DNA from: Pseudomonadales bacterium
GTDB lineage: Bacteria; Pseudomonadota; Gammaproteobacteria; Pseudomonadales; Pseudohongiellaceae
Direction of reading: 5' to 3'
Length of the DNA: 64,000 nt
Assembly (NCBI GenBank): GCA_024234365.1
Contig: JACKOK010000001.1
Coordinates: 868,001 to 932,000, forward strand
Part shown: in pieces, positions 1 to 9,358 of the stretch
Position numbering within the stretch: position 1 is the stretch's first letter
Layout: the number at the start of each line of letters is the position of its first letter
Notes under the pieces: generated by a model
Told to the model about the DNA's origin: nothing
Databases searched by the model: none
What the model saw: only the letters and a program-made list of their open reading frames with translations
Made by a program: the position numbers and the translations under genes

Positions 1-84
1 GTCCGAGCCCGGGTGGCAGAGAAGCTGAAGGCGGATGCGCAGCGCGCGGCGACACGACATCCCGACATCATCGCCACCGACTGA
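1..84 (+). CDS. ispG: IspG (GcpE) C-terminal end, partial
   Basis: The window opens inside a gene. Frame 1 reads an uninterrupted 27-residue charged, helical C-terminus (VRARVAEKLKADAQ... ending IIATD) and stops with TGA at 82-84. IspG, the 4Fe-4S (E)-4-hydroxy-3-methylbut-2-enyl-diphosphate synthase of the MEP isoprenoid pathway, normally lies directly upstream of hisS in Gammaproteobacteria, and its C-terminus is a similar basic/alanine-rich helix. The identification rests mainly on gene order, because the catalytic Fe-S cysteines lie outside the window. Confidence 0.6.
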   Translation, partial: VRARVAEKLKADAQRAATRHPDIIATD

Positions 85-121
85 ACCCACAGCGCCCGGC
101 AACCCAATTGGCAATGGATTT

Positions 122-1405
122 ATGAACAAGATTCAAGCAATCCGGGGGATGAACGACATCCTCCCCTCCGAAACCCCTGTCTGGCAGTACCTCGAGGCCA
201 CCGTACAGCAACTGGTGCAGAGCTACGCCTATCGCGAGATTCGTTTTCCGGTGCTGGAGCAGACGCAGCTGTTCAAACGCTCCATCGGTGAAGTGACCGA
301 TATCGTGGAAAAGGAGATGTACAGCTTCGATGACCGCAATGGCGACAATCTCAGCCTGCGCCCCGAGGGGACGGCCTGCTGTGTGCGCGCCGCCGACGAG
401 CACGGCATGCTTTACAACCAGCAGCAAAGGCTGTGGTACCGCGGGCCGATGTTCCGCTACGAGCGCCCGCAGAAAGGCCGCTATCGCCAGTTCCACCAGA
501 TCGGTATCGAGGCTTTTGGCATGAATGGGCCGGATATTGACGTGGAGATCATCCTGCTCACGGCGCGGCTGTGGCAGACCCTGGGGCTGGCTCCCCAGGT
601 TCGGCTGGAGATCAACAATATTGGCACCTCCGCGGATCGCAAGCGCTACGGCGAGGCCCTGATTGCCTATCTGCGTCAGCACGAGGAGGCGCTGGATGGC
701 GATAGCCGCCGACGTCTGGGCAGCAATCCCCTGCGCATTCTCGACAGCAAGGTGCCGTCAACCCAGGAGATTCTGCGTGCTGCTCCGGTACTGGCGGATT
801 ATGTCAGCGAGGATACCCGCACCCATTTTGAGGCCATCACCGCTATGCTCGATGCTGCCGGTGTCGCCTATGAGATCAACCCGCGTCTCGTGCGCGGGCT
901 CGATTATTACAACAATATGGTGTTCGAGTGGATTACCGGCAGCCTTGGTGCGCAAGGGACTGTGTGTGCCGGCGGTCGTTATGATGGTCTGGTAGAGCAA
1001 CTGGGCGGTCGTGGCACGCCGGCGGTGGGTTGCGCGATGGGCGTGGAGCGTCTGGTGCTCATGCTGCAGGAGAGCGCTCTGGTGCCGGATGCAGCATTGC
1101 AGCCTTTGGATATCTTCATGGCCGTGGGGGAGGGGCTGGCCTCACAGGCATTGCTGCTGGCCGAGCAATTGCGCGAGCAGGTGCCCGGGCTGCGCCTGCA
1201 GAGCCATTGCGGTGGCGGCAAGCTCAGCAATCAGATGAAGAAGGCCTTCAACAGTGGTGCCTCCCATGCGCTGGTGCTGGAGGCCGACCCGGTTGGCGGG
1301 CTTAGCGAGGTGAAACTGCGCCAGCTTGGGGAAGAGGGCAGCACGCAGGTATTGCCACTGGCGGCACTGGGTGAGCGTTTGCAGGCCCTGTTTCCCAACG
1401 CTTGA
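122..1405 (+). CDS. hisS: Histidyl-tRNA synthetase
   Basis: Class II aminoacyl-tRNA synthetase that charges tRNA-His in the cytoplasm. I chose the ATG at 122 because the protein then begins MNKIQAIRGMNDILP, the family's usual N-terminus; the reading frame stays open upstream to 35, overlapping the ispG tail. Visible signatures are RPEGT near residue 80, the histidine-specific RGLDYY near residue 258 and class II motif 3 (GVERL) near residue 306, followed by a C-terminal anticodon-binding domain. The length of 427 residues is normal. It leads the hisS-yfgM-bamB-der series. Confidence 0.97.
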   Translation: MNKIQAIRGMNDILPSETPVWQYLEATVQQLVQSYAYREIRFPVLEQTQLFKRSIGEVTDIVEKEMYSFDDRNGDNLSLRPEGTACCVRAADEHGMLYNQQQRLWYRGPMFRYERPQKGRYRQFHQIGIEAFGMNGPDIDVEIILLTARLWQTLGLAPQVRLEINNIGTSADRKRYGEALIAYLRQHEEALDGDSRRRLGSNPLRILDSKVPSTQEILRAAPVLADYVSEDTRTHFEAITAMLDAAGVAYEINPRLVRGLDYYNNMVFEWITGSLGAQGTVCAGGRYDGLVEQLGGRGTPAVGCAMGVERLVLMLQESALVPDAALQPLDIFMAVGEGLASQALLLAEQLREQVPGLRLQSHCGGGKLSNQMKKAFNSGASHALVLEADPVGGLSEVKLRQLGEEGSTQVLPLAALGERLQALFPNA

Positions 1406-1513
1406 CAGCGCAGGGCGGCTAATTCAGGATGCCCTACCCGGCGCGGGAGAGGCCGCAGGCGCGCCGCAACAGATTGACAGATAAGCATTAGCAGAACGAT
1501 ACAGGAGTCCTCC

Positions 1514-2182
1514 GTGGCATTTAGTACCGAAGAAGAAGAAACCCTTGAAACCCTCAAACGCTGGTGGAATGAAAGCGGCAAGTCGCTGGCACTTGGCGTG
1601 GTGGTGTTTGCTGTGGGCTATATGGGCTGGGCGCAGTGGCAGAGCATGCAGACGTCCGAGTCCGCAGCGGCTTCCGACCTGTATGAAGCACTGGGCACTA
1701 CCGTGGTGCTCGGCCCGGGCGTGGAATTGACGGAGGCGAGCGTTGCCTCGGCTCGTCAGCTGATCGCTGAACTGAAGGAAGAGCACGGGGATTCCGTGTA
1801 TGCCCTGTACGGCGCCCTGTTTGGTGCACGCCTGGCGGTGGATGATCGCGATCTGGACACGGCGGAGCAGGAGCTGCAGTGGCTGCTGGACAACGCCCGT
1901 ACCGGTTATTTCTCTCCCACGGATGAATCTTTGTTGATTACCGCAAGGCTGCGTCTGGCCCGTGTGATCCTGTCTAAAGGGGAAGCCCAGCGTGCGCTCG
2001 ATCTGCTGGCCTCCTTCAGCCCGGGGGCCTTCGAGGCGGAGTACGCGGAAATTCAGGGCGATGCCTTTTACGCGCTGGAGCGTCCCGTAGAGGCCAGAGC
2101 GTCCTATGAGCAGGCTCTGCAGGCGGGTTCCACCAGCGAAACCCTGCAGATGAAACTGGACGATATCGCGTTAGACAGTTAA
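1514..2182 (+). CDS. yfgM: YfgM family TPR protein, SecYEG ancillary subunit
   Basis: A 222-residue inner-membrane protein. A charged cytosolic N-terminus (about 1-22, rich in Glu) is followed by one membrane helix (about 24-42) and a periplasmic alpha-helical TPR-like domain (Tpr_21). In E. coli the homologue associates with the SecYEG translocon and with periplasmic chaperones. The start is GTG at 1514, preceded by an AGGAG ribosome-binding site at 1503-1507. The position between hisS and bamB is the standard one, and bamB starts 11 bases after the stop, so the two are probably cotranscribed. Confidence 0.93.
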   Translation: MAFSTEEEETLETLKRWWNESGKSLALGVVVFAVGYMGWAQWQSMQTSESAAASDLYEALGTTVVLGPGVELTEASVASARQLIAELKEEHGDSVYALYGALFGARLAVDDRDLDTAEQELQWLLDNARTGYFSPTDESLLITARLRLARVILSKGEAQRALDLLASFSPGAFEAEYAEIQGDAFYALERPVEARASYEQALQAGSTSETLQMKLDDIALDS

Positions 2183-2192
2183 GGAAGCCCCT

Positions 2193-3425
2193 ATGAATAC
2201 AGCAGTCCCGACGTTGCAGGTTTGTCGGTCCGCAAAGGCCGTGCGGCGCAACCGATGGCAGGGAGCCCTGCGCGTGACGATGCTCACGGGCCTGGCCCTG
2301 ACACTGAGTGCCTGCAGCCTGTGGGAACCGATCGCCAATATGTTCGGGGACGACAAGGTTGAACAGCCTGCTGTACTGGAGGACATTGCCAATGAGCTCA
2401 ATCTGAACCGCCGCTGGAGTGTCAGCGTGGGCGATGGCCAGGGCAAGTATTACACCCAGCTGCATCCCGTGATCGACCGCGACATGATCTTTGCGGCCAG
2501 TGCCGATGGGGTGGTGATGGCAATCAACCGCAGCACGGGGGATGTTGCCTGGCGTGAACGCACCCGGGAGCTGATCTCCGGCGGGGTCGGTGCCAGCAAC
2601 GGGCTGGTGCTGGTCGGCACGCGGGAGGCCGAGGTCATCGCGCTGGATCAGTTCTCCGGACGTGAAATATGGCGTGCCCAGGTCTCCAGTGAGGTGCTTT
2701 CCGCCCCGGCGACCAATGGCAGCATCGTGGCGCTGCAAACCGTGGACGGCAAGCTGATCGGCCTGGATGCCGTGACCGGCAAACAGAGCTGGATTTACGA
2801 GTCCACCATTCCTGCGCTGACCCTGCGTGGCAGCAGCAGCCCGGTGATTGCGGGCAATGTGGTGATCTGCGGCTTTGCCAATGGCATGGTGGCCGCCGTC
2901 AACGCGAGCAACGGTTTTCTGCTCTGGGAGGAACGGGTGGCCGTGCCTCAGGGGCGTTATGACATTGAGCGCGTGATCGATGTGGACGGTGAGCTGCTGC
3001 TGGCGGGCAACACCGTGTATGCCTCCAGTTATCAGGGCAATCTGATGGCCTTTGACGTGCAGAGCGGCCGCATCGTGTGGGGGACGGAAGCCTCGAGCTA
3101 TCACGGCCTCGCTCAGGGCTTTGGCAACACCTATTACGTGGATGACAAGAGCCAGCTCTTTGCCCTACGCAATAACACCGACAATGTGGCCTGGGAGAAC
3201 AAGAGCCTGCGCCTGCGCAAGATCACCAGCCCGCGTGCCATTGGCAACTATGTGGCTGTGGGTGATTTTGAAGGCTATCTGCACCTGCTTTCACAGATCG
3301 ACGGGCACTTCGCCGCACGGGTGCGGGTTGACAGAGAAGGGGTGCGCGGCAACCTGACGGTGGATAACGACACGATCTATGTCTTTGGCAACAGCGGTCG
3401 TCTGAGCGCGTATTCCATTCGCTGA
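2193..3425 (+). CDS. bamB: Outer membrane assembly lipoprotein BamB
   Basis: Lipoprotein of the BAM complex that helps insert beta-barrel proteins in the outer membrane. The lipobox LSAC puts the acylated Cys at residue 41 of this start. The N-terminal region before the signal core is unusually long (about 28 residues), but the AGGAAG Shine-Dalgarno at 2182-2187 supports the ATG at 2193. A shorter in-frame GTG start near 2274 would also leave a signal peptide. The rest is an eight-bladed PQQ-like beta-propeller with repeated blades (for example TGKQSWIYE and SGRIVWGTE). Length and gene order match the family. Confidence 0.95.
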   Translation: MNTAVPTLQVCRSAKAVRRNRWQGALRVTMLTGLALTLSACSLWEPIANMFGDDKVEQPAVLEDIANELNLNRRWSVSVGDGQGKYYTQLHPVIDRDMIFAASADGVVMAINRSTGDVAWRERTRELISGGVGASNGLVLVGTREAEVIALDQFSGREIWRAQVSSEVLSAPATNGSIVALQTVDGKLIGLDAVTGKQSWIYESTIPALTLRGSSSPVIAGNVVICGFANGMVAAVNASNGFLLWEERVAVPQGRYDIERVIDVDGELLLAGNTVYASSYQGNLMAFDVQSGRIVWGTEASSYHGLAQGFGNTYYVDDKSQLFALRNNTDNVAWENKSLRLRKITSPRAIGNYVAVGDFEGYLHLLSQIDGHFAARVRVDREGVRGNLTVDNDTIYVFGNSGRLSAYSIR

Positions 3426-3485
3426 CACATAGCCCGGACCCGCCCTGCTGCCAACCGCACAATCTACACTAGCTATGGTATCCCT

Positions 3486-4886
3486 ATGAGACCCGTTCTG
3501 GCCCTGGTGGGCAGACCCAATGTCGGTAAATCGACACTGTTCAATCGCCTGACCCGCAGCCGTGATGCGTTGGTGGCCGACCTGGCCGGACTGACGCGTG
3601 ACCGGCAGTACGGGGAGGGGCGCATTACCAATCGTCCCTTTATCGCCATTGATACCGGCGGGCTTGCCGGGGAGGAAGAGGGCATCGATTTCGAGATGGC
3701 CTCACAGTCCCTGTTGGCCATTGAAGAGGCAGACTGTGTGCTGCTGATGGTGGACGGCCGTGCGGGCCTGACGCCGGGAGATACGGCGATAGTGGAACAC
3801 CTGCGTCGTCGGGACAAGCCCGTGTGTCTGGTCGTGAACAAGGTCGATGGCATCGACGAAAACGTTGCCATGGGCGATTTCTTCGGCCTTGGTATCAGCC
3901 GGATGTTTGCGATTACTGCCAGCCAGGGGCGTGGCGTGCGCAAGATGATCGATGAAGTGCTGGCGCAGTTCCCGGAAGACGAGGAAAGCCCGCCCGAGGC
4001 CAACCGGGGCATCAAGATTGCCATTTCCGGGCGCCCCAATGTGGGCAAGTCCACCCTGGTCAACCGCATGCTGGGTGAGGAACGCGTGGTGGTCTATGAT
4101 ATGCCCGGTACCACCCGCGACAGCGTTTATATTCCCTTTGAGCGCCACGGCGAACACTATACCCTGATTGACACGGCGGGCATTCGTCGTCGCGGTAAAA
4201 CCAAGGAAACCATCGAAAAGTTTTCCGTGGTCAAATCGCTGCAGGCGATTGAAGATGCCAATGTGGTGATTCTGATCATTGATGCCCGCACGGGTATCGT
4301 CGAGCAGGATCTGCATCTAATGGGCTATGTCATCGATGCCGGACGGGCCTTGGTGATTGCCATCAACAAATGGGACGGCATGGATCTGGAGGGCAAGGAG
4401 AAAATCAAGGCGGACATCCGTCGCCGGTTTGCCTTTGCGGATTTTGCCAAGGTGCATTTCATCTCCGCCCTGCATGGTACGGGGGTTGGCGATCTGTATG
4501 AATCCATTCACGGTGCCTTCGCGGCCGCGAAGAAAACGCTGACGACCAGCGTGCTGACCCAGGTCCTGCAGGCAGCGGTGGAGGAGCATGCGCCGCCCAT
4601 GGTGGACGGACGCCGTATCAAGTTGCGCTATGCACACGCAGGGGGACATAATCCTCCCATCATCGTGATTCACGGCAAGCAGACGGACAAGGTGCCCGAT
4701 CATTACAGCCGTTATCTCGAGAAGACCTTCCGCAAGATTCTCAAACTGGAAGGCACGCCGATCCGTATTCAGTATCGCAGTGACGACAATCCCTATATCC
4801 GTCACGAGCAGGATCTGACGCCGCAGCAGGTGGCACAGAAACGGCGAATCAAGAAAAACCGCAAGACACCAAAGAGCAGCAGCTGA
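3486..4886 (+). CDS. der: Tandem-domain ribosome biogenesis GTPase Der (EngA)
   Basis: Double GTPase needed for 50S ribosomal subunit maturation. Two complete G domains are visible: GRPNVGKST near residue 9 with NKVD near 120, and GRPNVGKST again near 181 with NKWD near 294, each with a DTAG/DTGG G3 motif. A KH-like C-terminal domain and a basic tail (KKNRKTPK) follow. The 466-residue length is typical. It begins 60 bases after bamB, as in most Gammaproteobacteria. Confidence 0.97.
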   Translation: MRPVLALVGRPNVGKSTLFNRLTRSRDALVADLAGLTRDRQYGEGRITNRPFIAIDTGGLAGEEEGIDFEMASQSLLAIEEADCVLLMVDGRAGLTPGDTAIVEHLRRRDKPVCLVVNKVDGIDENVAMGDFFGLGISRMFAITASQGRGVRKMIDEVLAQFPEDEESPPEANRGIKIAISGRPNVGKSTLVNRMLGEERVVVYDMPGTTRDSVYIPFERHGEHYTLIDTAGIRRRGKTKETIEKFSVVKSLQAIEDANVVILIIDARTGIVEQDLHLMGYVIDAGRALVIAINKWDGMDLEGKEKIKADIRRRFAFADFAKVHFISALHGTGVGDLYESIHGAFAAAKKTLTTSVLTQVLQAAVEEHAPPMVDGRRIKLRYAHAGGHNPPIIVIHGKQTDKVPDHYSRYLEKTFRKILKLEGTPIRIQYRSDDNPYIRHEQDLTPQQVAQKRRIKKNRKTPKSSS

Positions 4887-4944
4887 AACCGGATAATTGC
4901 CGCAAGGGTGTCCCTGTCCGCGAATATTGATGAGGTAAGAAGGG

Positions 4945-6201
4945 ATGCGATTGCTGTCCTGCGCCTGGCTGTCTGCTGTGTTGTCTTTGGGAAGTGCTGC
5001 TGCCCTTGCGCAGCCACTCTCTCAGACCTCCTCCTACGATGCCTGGCTGCCCGCCCCGGCTACCCCGTTCGCCAGCTATGTACAGCACAGCCACAGCCGC
5101 TTGCGCGAGGTGCTGGCGCAGGCCTATTTCACTAGCACTCCCTTTCCCTTTGGCGAAGGACACGATCTTGATTTTGTCGTGGATGCCAGGGGCCCCTATG
5201 AATGGCGGCCGGAGCCGGGCTGCATCGGGGCAGGGCAGGGAAAGGGATTTCTGTTGATTCACGGTCTGACAGACTCTCCCTATCTGCTGCATGATGTGGC
5301 GAGCTCCCTGCGCGAGGCTTACCCCTGTGCGCTGCTGCGTGGCGTGCTGCTGCCCGGGCACGGGACGGTGCCTGCGGACACCTTCAATATGCAGCATGAA
5401 GACTGGCAGCGTCTCACCGACTATGGTGTCAACAGCTTTCGTGGCGAGGTCAATGCGCTGTATCTGGTCGGTTTTTCCACCGGCACCGCGCTGTCTGCCC
5501 TCTACGTCGATGCCCATCGTGAGGATGATCTCGTACACGGACTCATCATGCTTTCACCGGCAATCAAGGCGAAGAGTTCGCTGGCCTTCCTATCACCCTA
5601 TCTGCGCTGGTTTCGTGATTGGCTCTCACAGGGGCCGGAGGATGATTACGCCAGGTATGCCTCTTTCTCACTCAATGCCGGCGCACAGTTTTACCAGTTG
5701 ACCCGTCGCCTGGGCAGCGCCGGTTTTGAGGCGCTCAAGGTGCCGGTGTTCATGGCGGGCAGCGGCGACGATGCCACGGTGAATATGGAAAGTGCGCGGG
5801 AGTTCTTCTGCAGCAAGACCCCCGAGCAGCACCGGCAGATGCTGTGGTACCGAGCAGCGGCCACGGGCAGTGATCCGCTTGCTCTGTGTCAGGGCCTGCA
5901 GGTGGTGCCGGCGGCGTCCGCCGGGTATCGGGTCGTCAGTTTTTCGCACACCAGTCTCAGTATGGCGCCTGATAACCCCCATTATGGTATGGATGGCGAC
6001 TATCCGGTGTGCGATAGCTATCGTGCCGATCCGGTTCGCTTTTCGCAGTGTGTCAATGACGATGCGGGAACCGTGTATGGGGAGCGTGGCCTCGGCGAGA
6101 ACGGTTATTACGACAACAAGCTGGTACGACGAGGCAGTTTCAACCCCGATTACGCGCATATGATGGCTGCCATCGTCCGCTTCATCGGGGACAGCGACTG
6201 A
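4945..6201 (+). CDS. Secreted alpha/beta hydrolase
   Basis: A 418-residue protein with a signal peptide (MRLLSCAWLSAVLSLG...ALA, cleavage near 23), so it is probably periplasmic or secreted. The alpha/beta-hydrolase fold is indicated by LLIHGLTDSP near residue 104 (oxyanion strand), GFSTG with nucleophile Ser near 176, an Asp in GSGDDAT near 277 and a candidate His in FSHTS near 334. The substrate is unknown; a lipase/esterase role is plausible. A purine-rich AAGAAGG precedes the ATG. Its TGA overlaps the ATG of the following diguanylate cyclase by one base, implying translational coupling. Confidence 0.8.
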   Translation: MRLLSCAWLSAVLSLGSAAALAQPLSQTSSYDAWLPAPATPFASYVQHSHSRLREVLAQAYFTSTPFPFGEGHDLDFVVDARGPYEWRPEPGCIGAGQGKGFLLIHGLTDSPYLLHDVASSLREAYPCALLRGVLLPGHGTVPADTFNMQHEDWQRLTDYGVNSFRGEVNALYLVGFSTGTALSALYVDAHREDDLVHGLIMLSPAIKAKSSLAFLSPYLRWFRDWLSQGPEDDYARYASFSLNAGAQFYQLTRRLGSAGFEALKVPVFMAGSGDDATVNMESAREFFCSKTPEQHRQMLWYRAAATGSDPLALCQGLQVVPAASAGYRVVSFSHTSLSMAPDNPHYGMDGDYPVCDSYRADPVRFSQCVNDDAGTVYGERGLGENGYYDNKLVRRGSFNPDYAHMMAAIVRFIGDSD

Positions 6202-7739
6202 TGGAGGCGCTGTATTTTTCCCCCATGCTGCTGGGGATCAACCTGATCTTCGCCATTGCCTTTGCTGCCACCGCCCTGTGGCGCATGTCCCGCCCCATGC
6301 CCGCGCCGCGTTACTGGATGATCGGCGCCTGGACCCTGGTGCTGGGGGTGCTGATGTTCGGCATCTTCATCAGCACGCGTAATCCCGCTCTCAATATCAT
6401 CGGCAATCTGCTGCAGCTGTGTGGCGAGGCCATCATCGTGCTCGGCGTCTTTCGTTTCATCGGGCGCCCGGTTCCCTATTGGATCCTTCCGGCCAGTGTG
6501 CTGGTCTTTGGCAGCTTCAATCTGCATTACTGGGTATACGCGGGCAATTCGGATCTGCTGATGACGGTGTATGCCGTTGTTGCGGGTCTGCTGCCGGTGC
6601 AGGCCGTGTGGTTGCTGCTGAAGCTGCGTGACGACCCGGATACGCGCCCGGCCCGTCTGCTGGTGGGAGTGTGCCTGTCGCTCTACAGCCTGGTGACCTT
6701 TGCTCGTGGCATTCTGGCCTGGCAGGCCTATGCGAGCGGTGAAACCTATGTCCAGCCCTATGAGTCCTTCAGTTATCTGCTGCCCTACAATCTTGGCATT
6801 CCTGCGCTGGTCATGGGGTTCATCGGCATGACGCTGATGACCATGCAGCGTATTCTCTCCGACAGTCGCACCAATGCCGAACGGGCTCGCCAGAGCGCAC
6901 TGCGCTTTGAGCGCCTGCTGAATGTTTCCAGTGCCGGTATCGCCGTCATTCGCGATGGGCGCATCAGCGATGCCAACCGACAACTGGAGGCTCTGTTGGG
7001 CATACCGCGCGAGACCCTGCTCGACAGCGAATTCTCGCAATATGCCAAGCCCCGCTCCCGTTCCCTGTTGTTGCGCACCGTGCACGAGGCCGGCGGTGAG
7101 CTGGTGGACGTGGATATCCGGCGTGTCGATGGCAGCATTCTGCACGTGGAGCTGCGCGTTCTGCCACTGGAGGATGTCAGCGCAGACTGTATTGCGGAAA
7201 TCCGCGATGTCAGCCATCGCCGCACCCTGGAGGACGAACTCAAGCGCCTGGCGACCGTGGACCCGCTGACAGGGGCGATGAACCGACGCTATTTCAACAG
7301 TCTGTTTTCCCGGGCGCTGAAACGGGCCGCCCGCCACGAGACACCGCTGTGCCTGGCCATGCTCGATCTCGATCATTTCAAGAAAATCAACGACCTGCAT
7401 GGCCATCAAGCCGGTGATGAAGCCCTTCGCCAGTTTTCCCGCTATTGCGAACGACAGGCCCGGGGAACGGATGTGTTCGCACGCATCGGAGGCGAGGAAT
7501 TCGTCTTGTTGATGGCCGACACCTCCATCGAAGGAGCCATGATAATTCTGGGGCGTTTGCGGGAAGGGGTGGCGGCGATGCGCCTGCATGGCAGCCAGGG
7601 CATGTTCCAGATTCAGGTGAGTGCCGGCATTGCACAGTATCGCCGTGGAGACTCCATGGAATCCCTGACACAACGCGCCGACAAGGCGCTCTACGAGGCC
7701 AAGCTGACCGGGCGTAACCGCATCGTGGTTGCGGATTAG
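6201..7739 (+). CDS. Membrane PAS-GGDEF diguanylate cyclase
   Basis: A 512-residue inner-membrane protein predicted to make c-di-GMP. Residues about 1-205 form roughly seven hydrophobic segments (a membrane sensor module I cannot name), 225-340 a PAS domain (SSAGIAVIRDG), and 345-512 a GGDEF domain. The active-site loop is an intact GGEEF near residue 430. An RxxD inhibitory I-site (RGTD) lies five residues upstream, so product inhibition is likely. The metal/substrate motif DLDHFKKIND is present. It is coupled to the upstream secreted hydrolase, and its 3' end overlaps the convergent tapT gene by four bases. Confidence 0.92.
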   Translation: MEALYFSPMLLGINLIFAIAFAATALWRMSRPMPAPRYWMIGAWTLVLGVLMFGIFISTRNPALNIIGNLLQLCGEAIIVLGVFRFIGRPVPYWILPASVLVFGSFNLHYWVYAGNSDLLMTVYAVVAGLLPVQAVWLLLKLRDDPDTRPARLLVGVCLSLYSLVTFARGILAWQAYASGETYVQPYESFSYLLPYNLGIPALVMGFIGMTLMTMQRILSDSRTNAERARQSALRFERLLNVSSAGIAVIRDGRISDANRQLEALLGIPRETLLDSEFSQYAKPRSRSLLLRTVHEAGGELVDVDIRRVDGSILHVELRVLPLEDVSADCIAEIRDVSHRRTLEDELKRLATVDPLTGAMNRRYFNSLFSRALKRAARHETPLCLAMLDLDHFKKINDLHGHQAGDEALRQFSRYCERQARGTDVFARIGGEEFVLLMADTSIEGAMIILGRLREGVAAMRLHGSQGMFQIQVSAGIAQYRRGDSMESLTQRADKALYEAKLTGRNRIVVAD

Positions 7740-8449
7740 GCGTCCGGTTCACGTACGATCATATGCGGTTTGCCTGCCATATAGCGGCGCCGGAACAGAT
7801 CGAAGTAGTCACCGAGCCTGCGGGCCGTTGTTTCTTCACCATTGGCGGCCAGTACCATGGCGGCCACCTCGGCAGTACACAGCTGATGTTTGTGTGCCGC
7901 CTCCCGCAACTGATAAAGCGATTTCTCCTGCGGGTCCACGCCGATCACCGGCAAGCTGGCAAGATAGGGGCTTTTGAACATCTTCTTGGCTTCGCGCCAG
8001 GTGCCATCGAGCATGATATAGAGCGGCGTGCGCGGCGAGTCCGTGGCAGGCAGTTCCTCAAGCGTGTGGATGCAGCGTTCAGGTTCCGCGTACTGATGGG
8101 GAAACACCACGATGGGCCGGTAGCGCGGATTGGCCAGCAGGGCGAGCAAGGCCTCGTCCGGACGTGTGCGATCCCACAGAAAGGCATGGTTGTCCTGCAC
8201 CACGTCTGCAATCAGGCGTCCGGTATTGCTGGGTTTGAAGGGTTCGCCCCAGTACATCAGCAGACAGAAGGCACTGCCCTGACATGCGGCGGGGCGTTCG
8301 GCGCAGATGCAGCCCGTGAGCGGCAACAGGCACTGGGCACAGCGTTTTACCTTGCTGCCCCGCGCGAGAAAGGGGCGGCGGGTTTTGAGTAACTCTCGGG
8401 CGCGCAGCGCCATGACGGAGTTGCAGTGGGGCGTGGAGGCTTCGCTCAT
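7736..8449 (-). CDS. tapT: DTW-domain tRNA-uridine aminocarboxypropyltransferase
   Basis: DTW-domain protein (YfiP/TapT family), which in E. coli makes 3-(3-amino-3-carboxypropyl)uridine (acp3U) at position 47 of some tRNAs using SAM. It shows the signature DGTW and an N-terminal cysteine cluster (CAQCLLPLTGCIC) typical of the family's zinc site. I start it at the ATG complementary to 8447-8449 (MSEASTPHC, 237 residues). The frame stays open 91 codons further upstream, but that extension is Pro/His/Gln-rich and overlaps the divergent gene at 8534. Confidence 0.85.
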   Translation of the reverse strand: MSEASTPHCNSVMALRARELLKTRRPFLARGSKVKRCAQCLLPLTGCICAERPAACQGSAFCLLMYWGEPFKPSNTGRLIADVVQDNHAFLWDRTRPDEALLALLANPRYRPIVVFPHQYAEPERCIHTLEELPATDSPRTPLYIMLDGTWREAKKMFKSPYLASLPVIGVDPQEKSLYQLREAAHKHQLCTAEVAAMVLAANGEETTARRLGDYFDLFRRRYMAGKPHMIVREPDA

Positions 8450-8533
8450 AGTGTGCTTAGATGGTGTGACGGAATAACCCGGGGCGCGCATTATAGCGCC
8501 GGGGAGCCCGCTTTCGGCAATGAAACAGAGGCA

Positions 8534-9358
8534 ATGGCAGTGCGTGAAACCCTCAGGCAGATGCTGGGCATGCTGGTACTTGTAGCGCTGCTCTGGCTCG
8601 TCGTGCTGTATGCCAGGGTGCTGGCAACGGGCGTGTTGCTGCCATTGTGGGGCTTGTTCGCGTTCGTGATGGCCTTGGGCCTGTGGCATCAGGCCAGGCG
8701 GCGGCGCAGGGTGTGGCTGCATGCCTATTTGCGTGCGGCCTCACCCTGGGTGCAGCGCCTGCGCGGGGGCTTGCTGATGATGCTGTGGCAGGGCCTGTTT
8801 GCCCTGTGTCTGAGTGCCTTTTTGCTGGTGCTGCTGGTCCGCAATGCCGAGCCCGTGTTGTGGGGTTCCCTTCTGCTGACAGCGTTGGCGCTGCCGTGTT
8901 GCAGCCAGATCATTGCCCTGCGGCTGCGCCCCAATGTGCAGCCGGTGTATGAGCGCGAACTGGCTCTGCAGTTTGCTGTGCGGGGCCTGGCTTTCCTGCT
9001 CTGGCTCTATGTTCTCTGGCGCGCCTTTCATGAGCCGTATCCGGATTTCCGGCAAGCGGATCTGGACCAGGCGCTGTGGTATATGGTGTCGTCCCAGCAG
9101 GCACGCAGCGATGCTTTGCGGGGCTTGCTGGAGCTGAGCGCCGCCGCTGACGGTCTGTCCCTGTGGCTTGCCCAGCATCTGTTGCCGACTCCGACGGATT
9201 CCGTATGGCAGACCCTGGGCTGGGCATTGCTGCTTGCACGGGAAGCCCTGTTTGTCTGGTCTTATCTGCTGTTGTGCCGGGGTATGCTGATGCTGCTGAA
9301 CCCAGGCACCCCTTCTCCTGTGAGTACTGATGAGGATGCTGTCAATGCACAGCGCTGA
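8534..9358 (+). CDS. Unrecognised multi-pass membrane protein
   Basis: A 274-residue protein that I do not recognise. About six hydrophobic helices are visible: two near 10-55, two near 85-130, one near 160 and one near the C-terminus. An arginine cluster (ARRRRRVW) lies after helix 2, as expected for cytoplasmic loops. The ATG at 8534 is preferred; the frame is open upstream into the divergent tapT gene. It overlaps the start of the next gene, so the two are probably translated together. Both sides of the pair are membrane-associated, suggesting one envelope function. Confidence 0.7.
   Translation: MAVRETLRQMLGMLVLVALLWLVVLYARVLATGVLLPLWGLFAFVMALGLWHQARRRRRVWLHAYLRAASPWVQRLRGGLLMMLWQGLFALCLSAFLLVLLVRNAEPVLWGSLLLTALALPCCSQIIALRLRPNVQPVYERELALQFAVRGLAFLLWLYVLWRAFHEPYPDFRQADLDQALWYMVSSQQARSDALRGLLELSAAADGLSLWLAQHLLPTPTDSVWQTLGWALLLAREALFVWSYLLLCRGMLMLLNPGTPSPVSTDEDAVNAQR

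Noticed and set aside
6150..7673. 507-codon minus-strand frame antisense to the GGDEF gene
   Set aside because: The plus-strand GGDEF and PAS motifs are unambiguous. The antisense frame is repetitive in His/Gln.
8450..8722. Long N-terminal extension of the DTW-domain protein
   Set aside because: The extension is Pro/His/Gln-rich, overlaps the divergent gene and is outside the DTW family's usual N-terminus.
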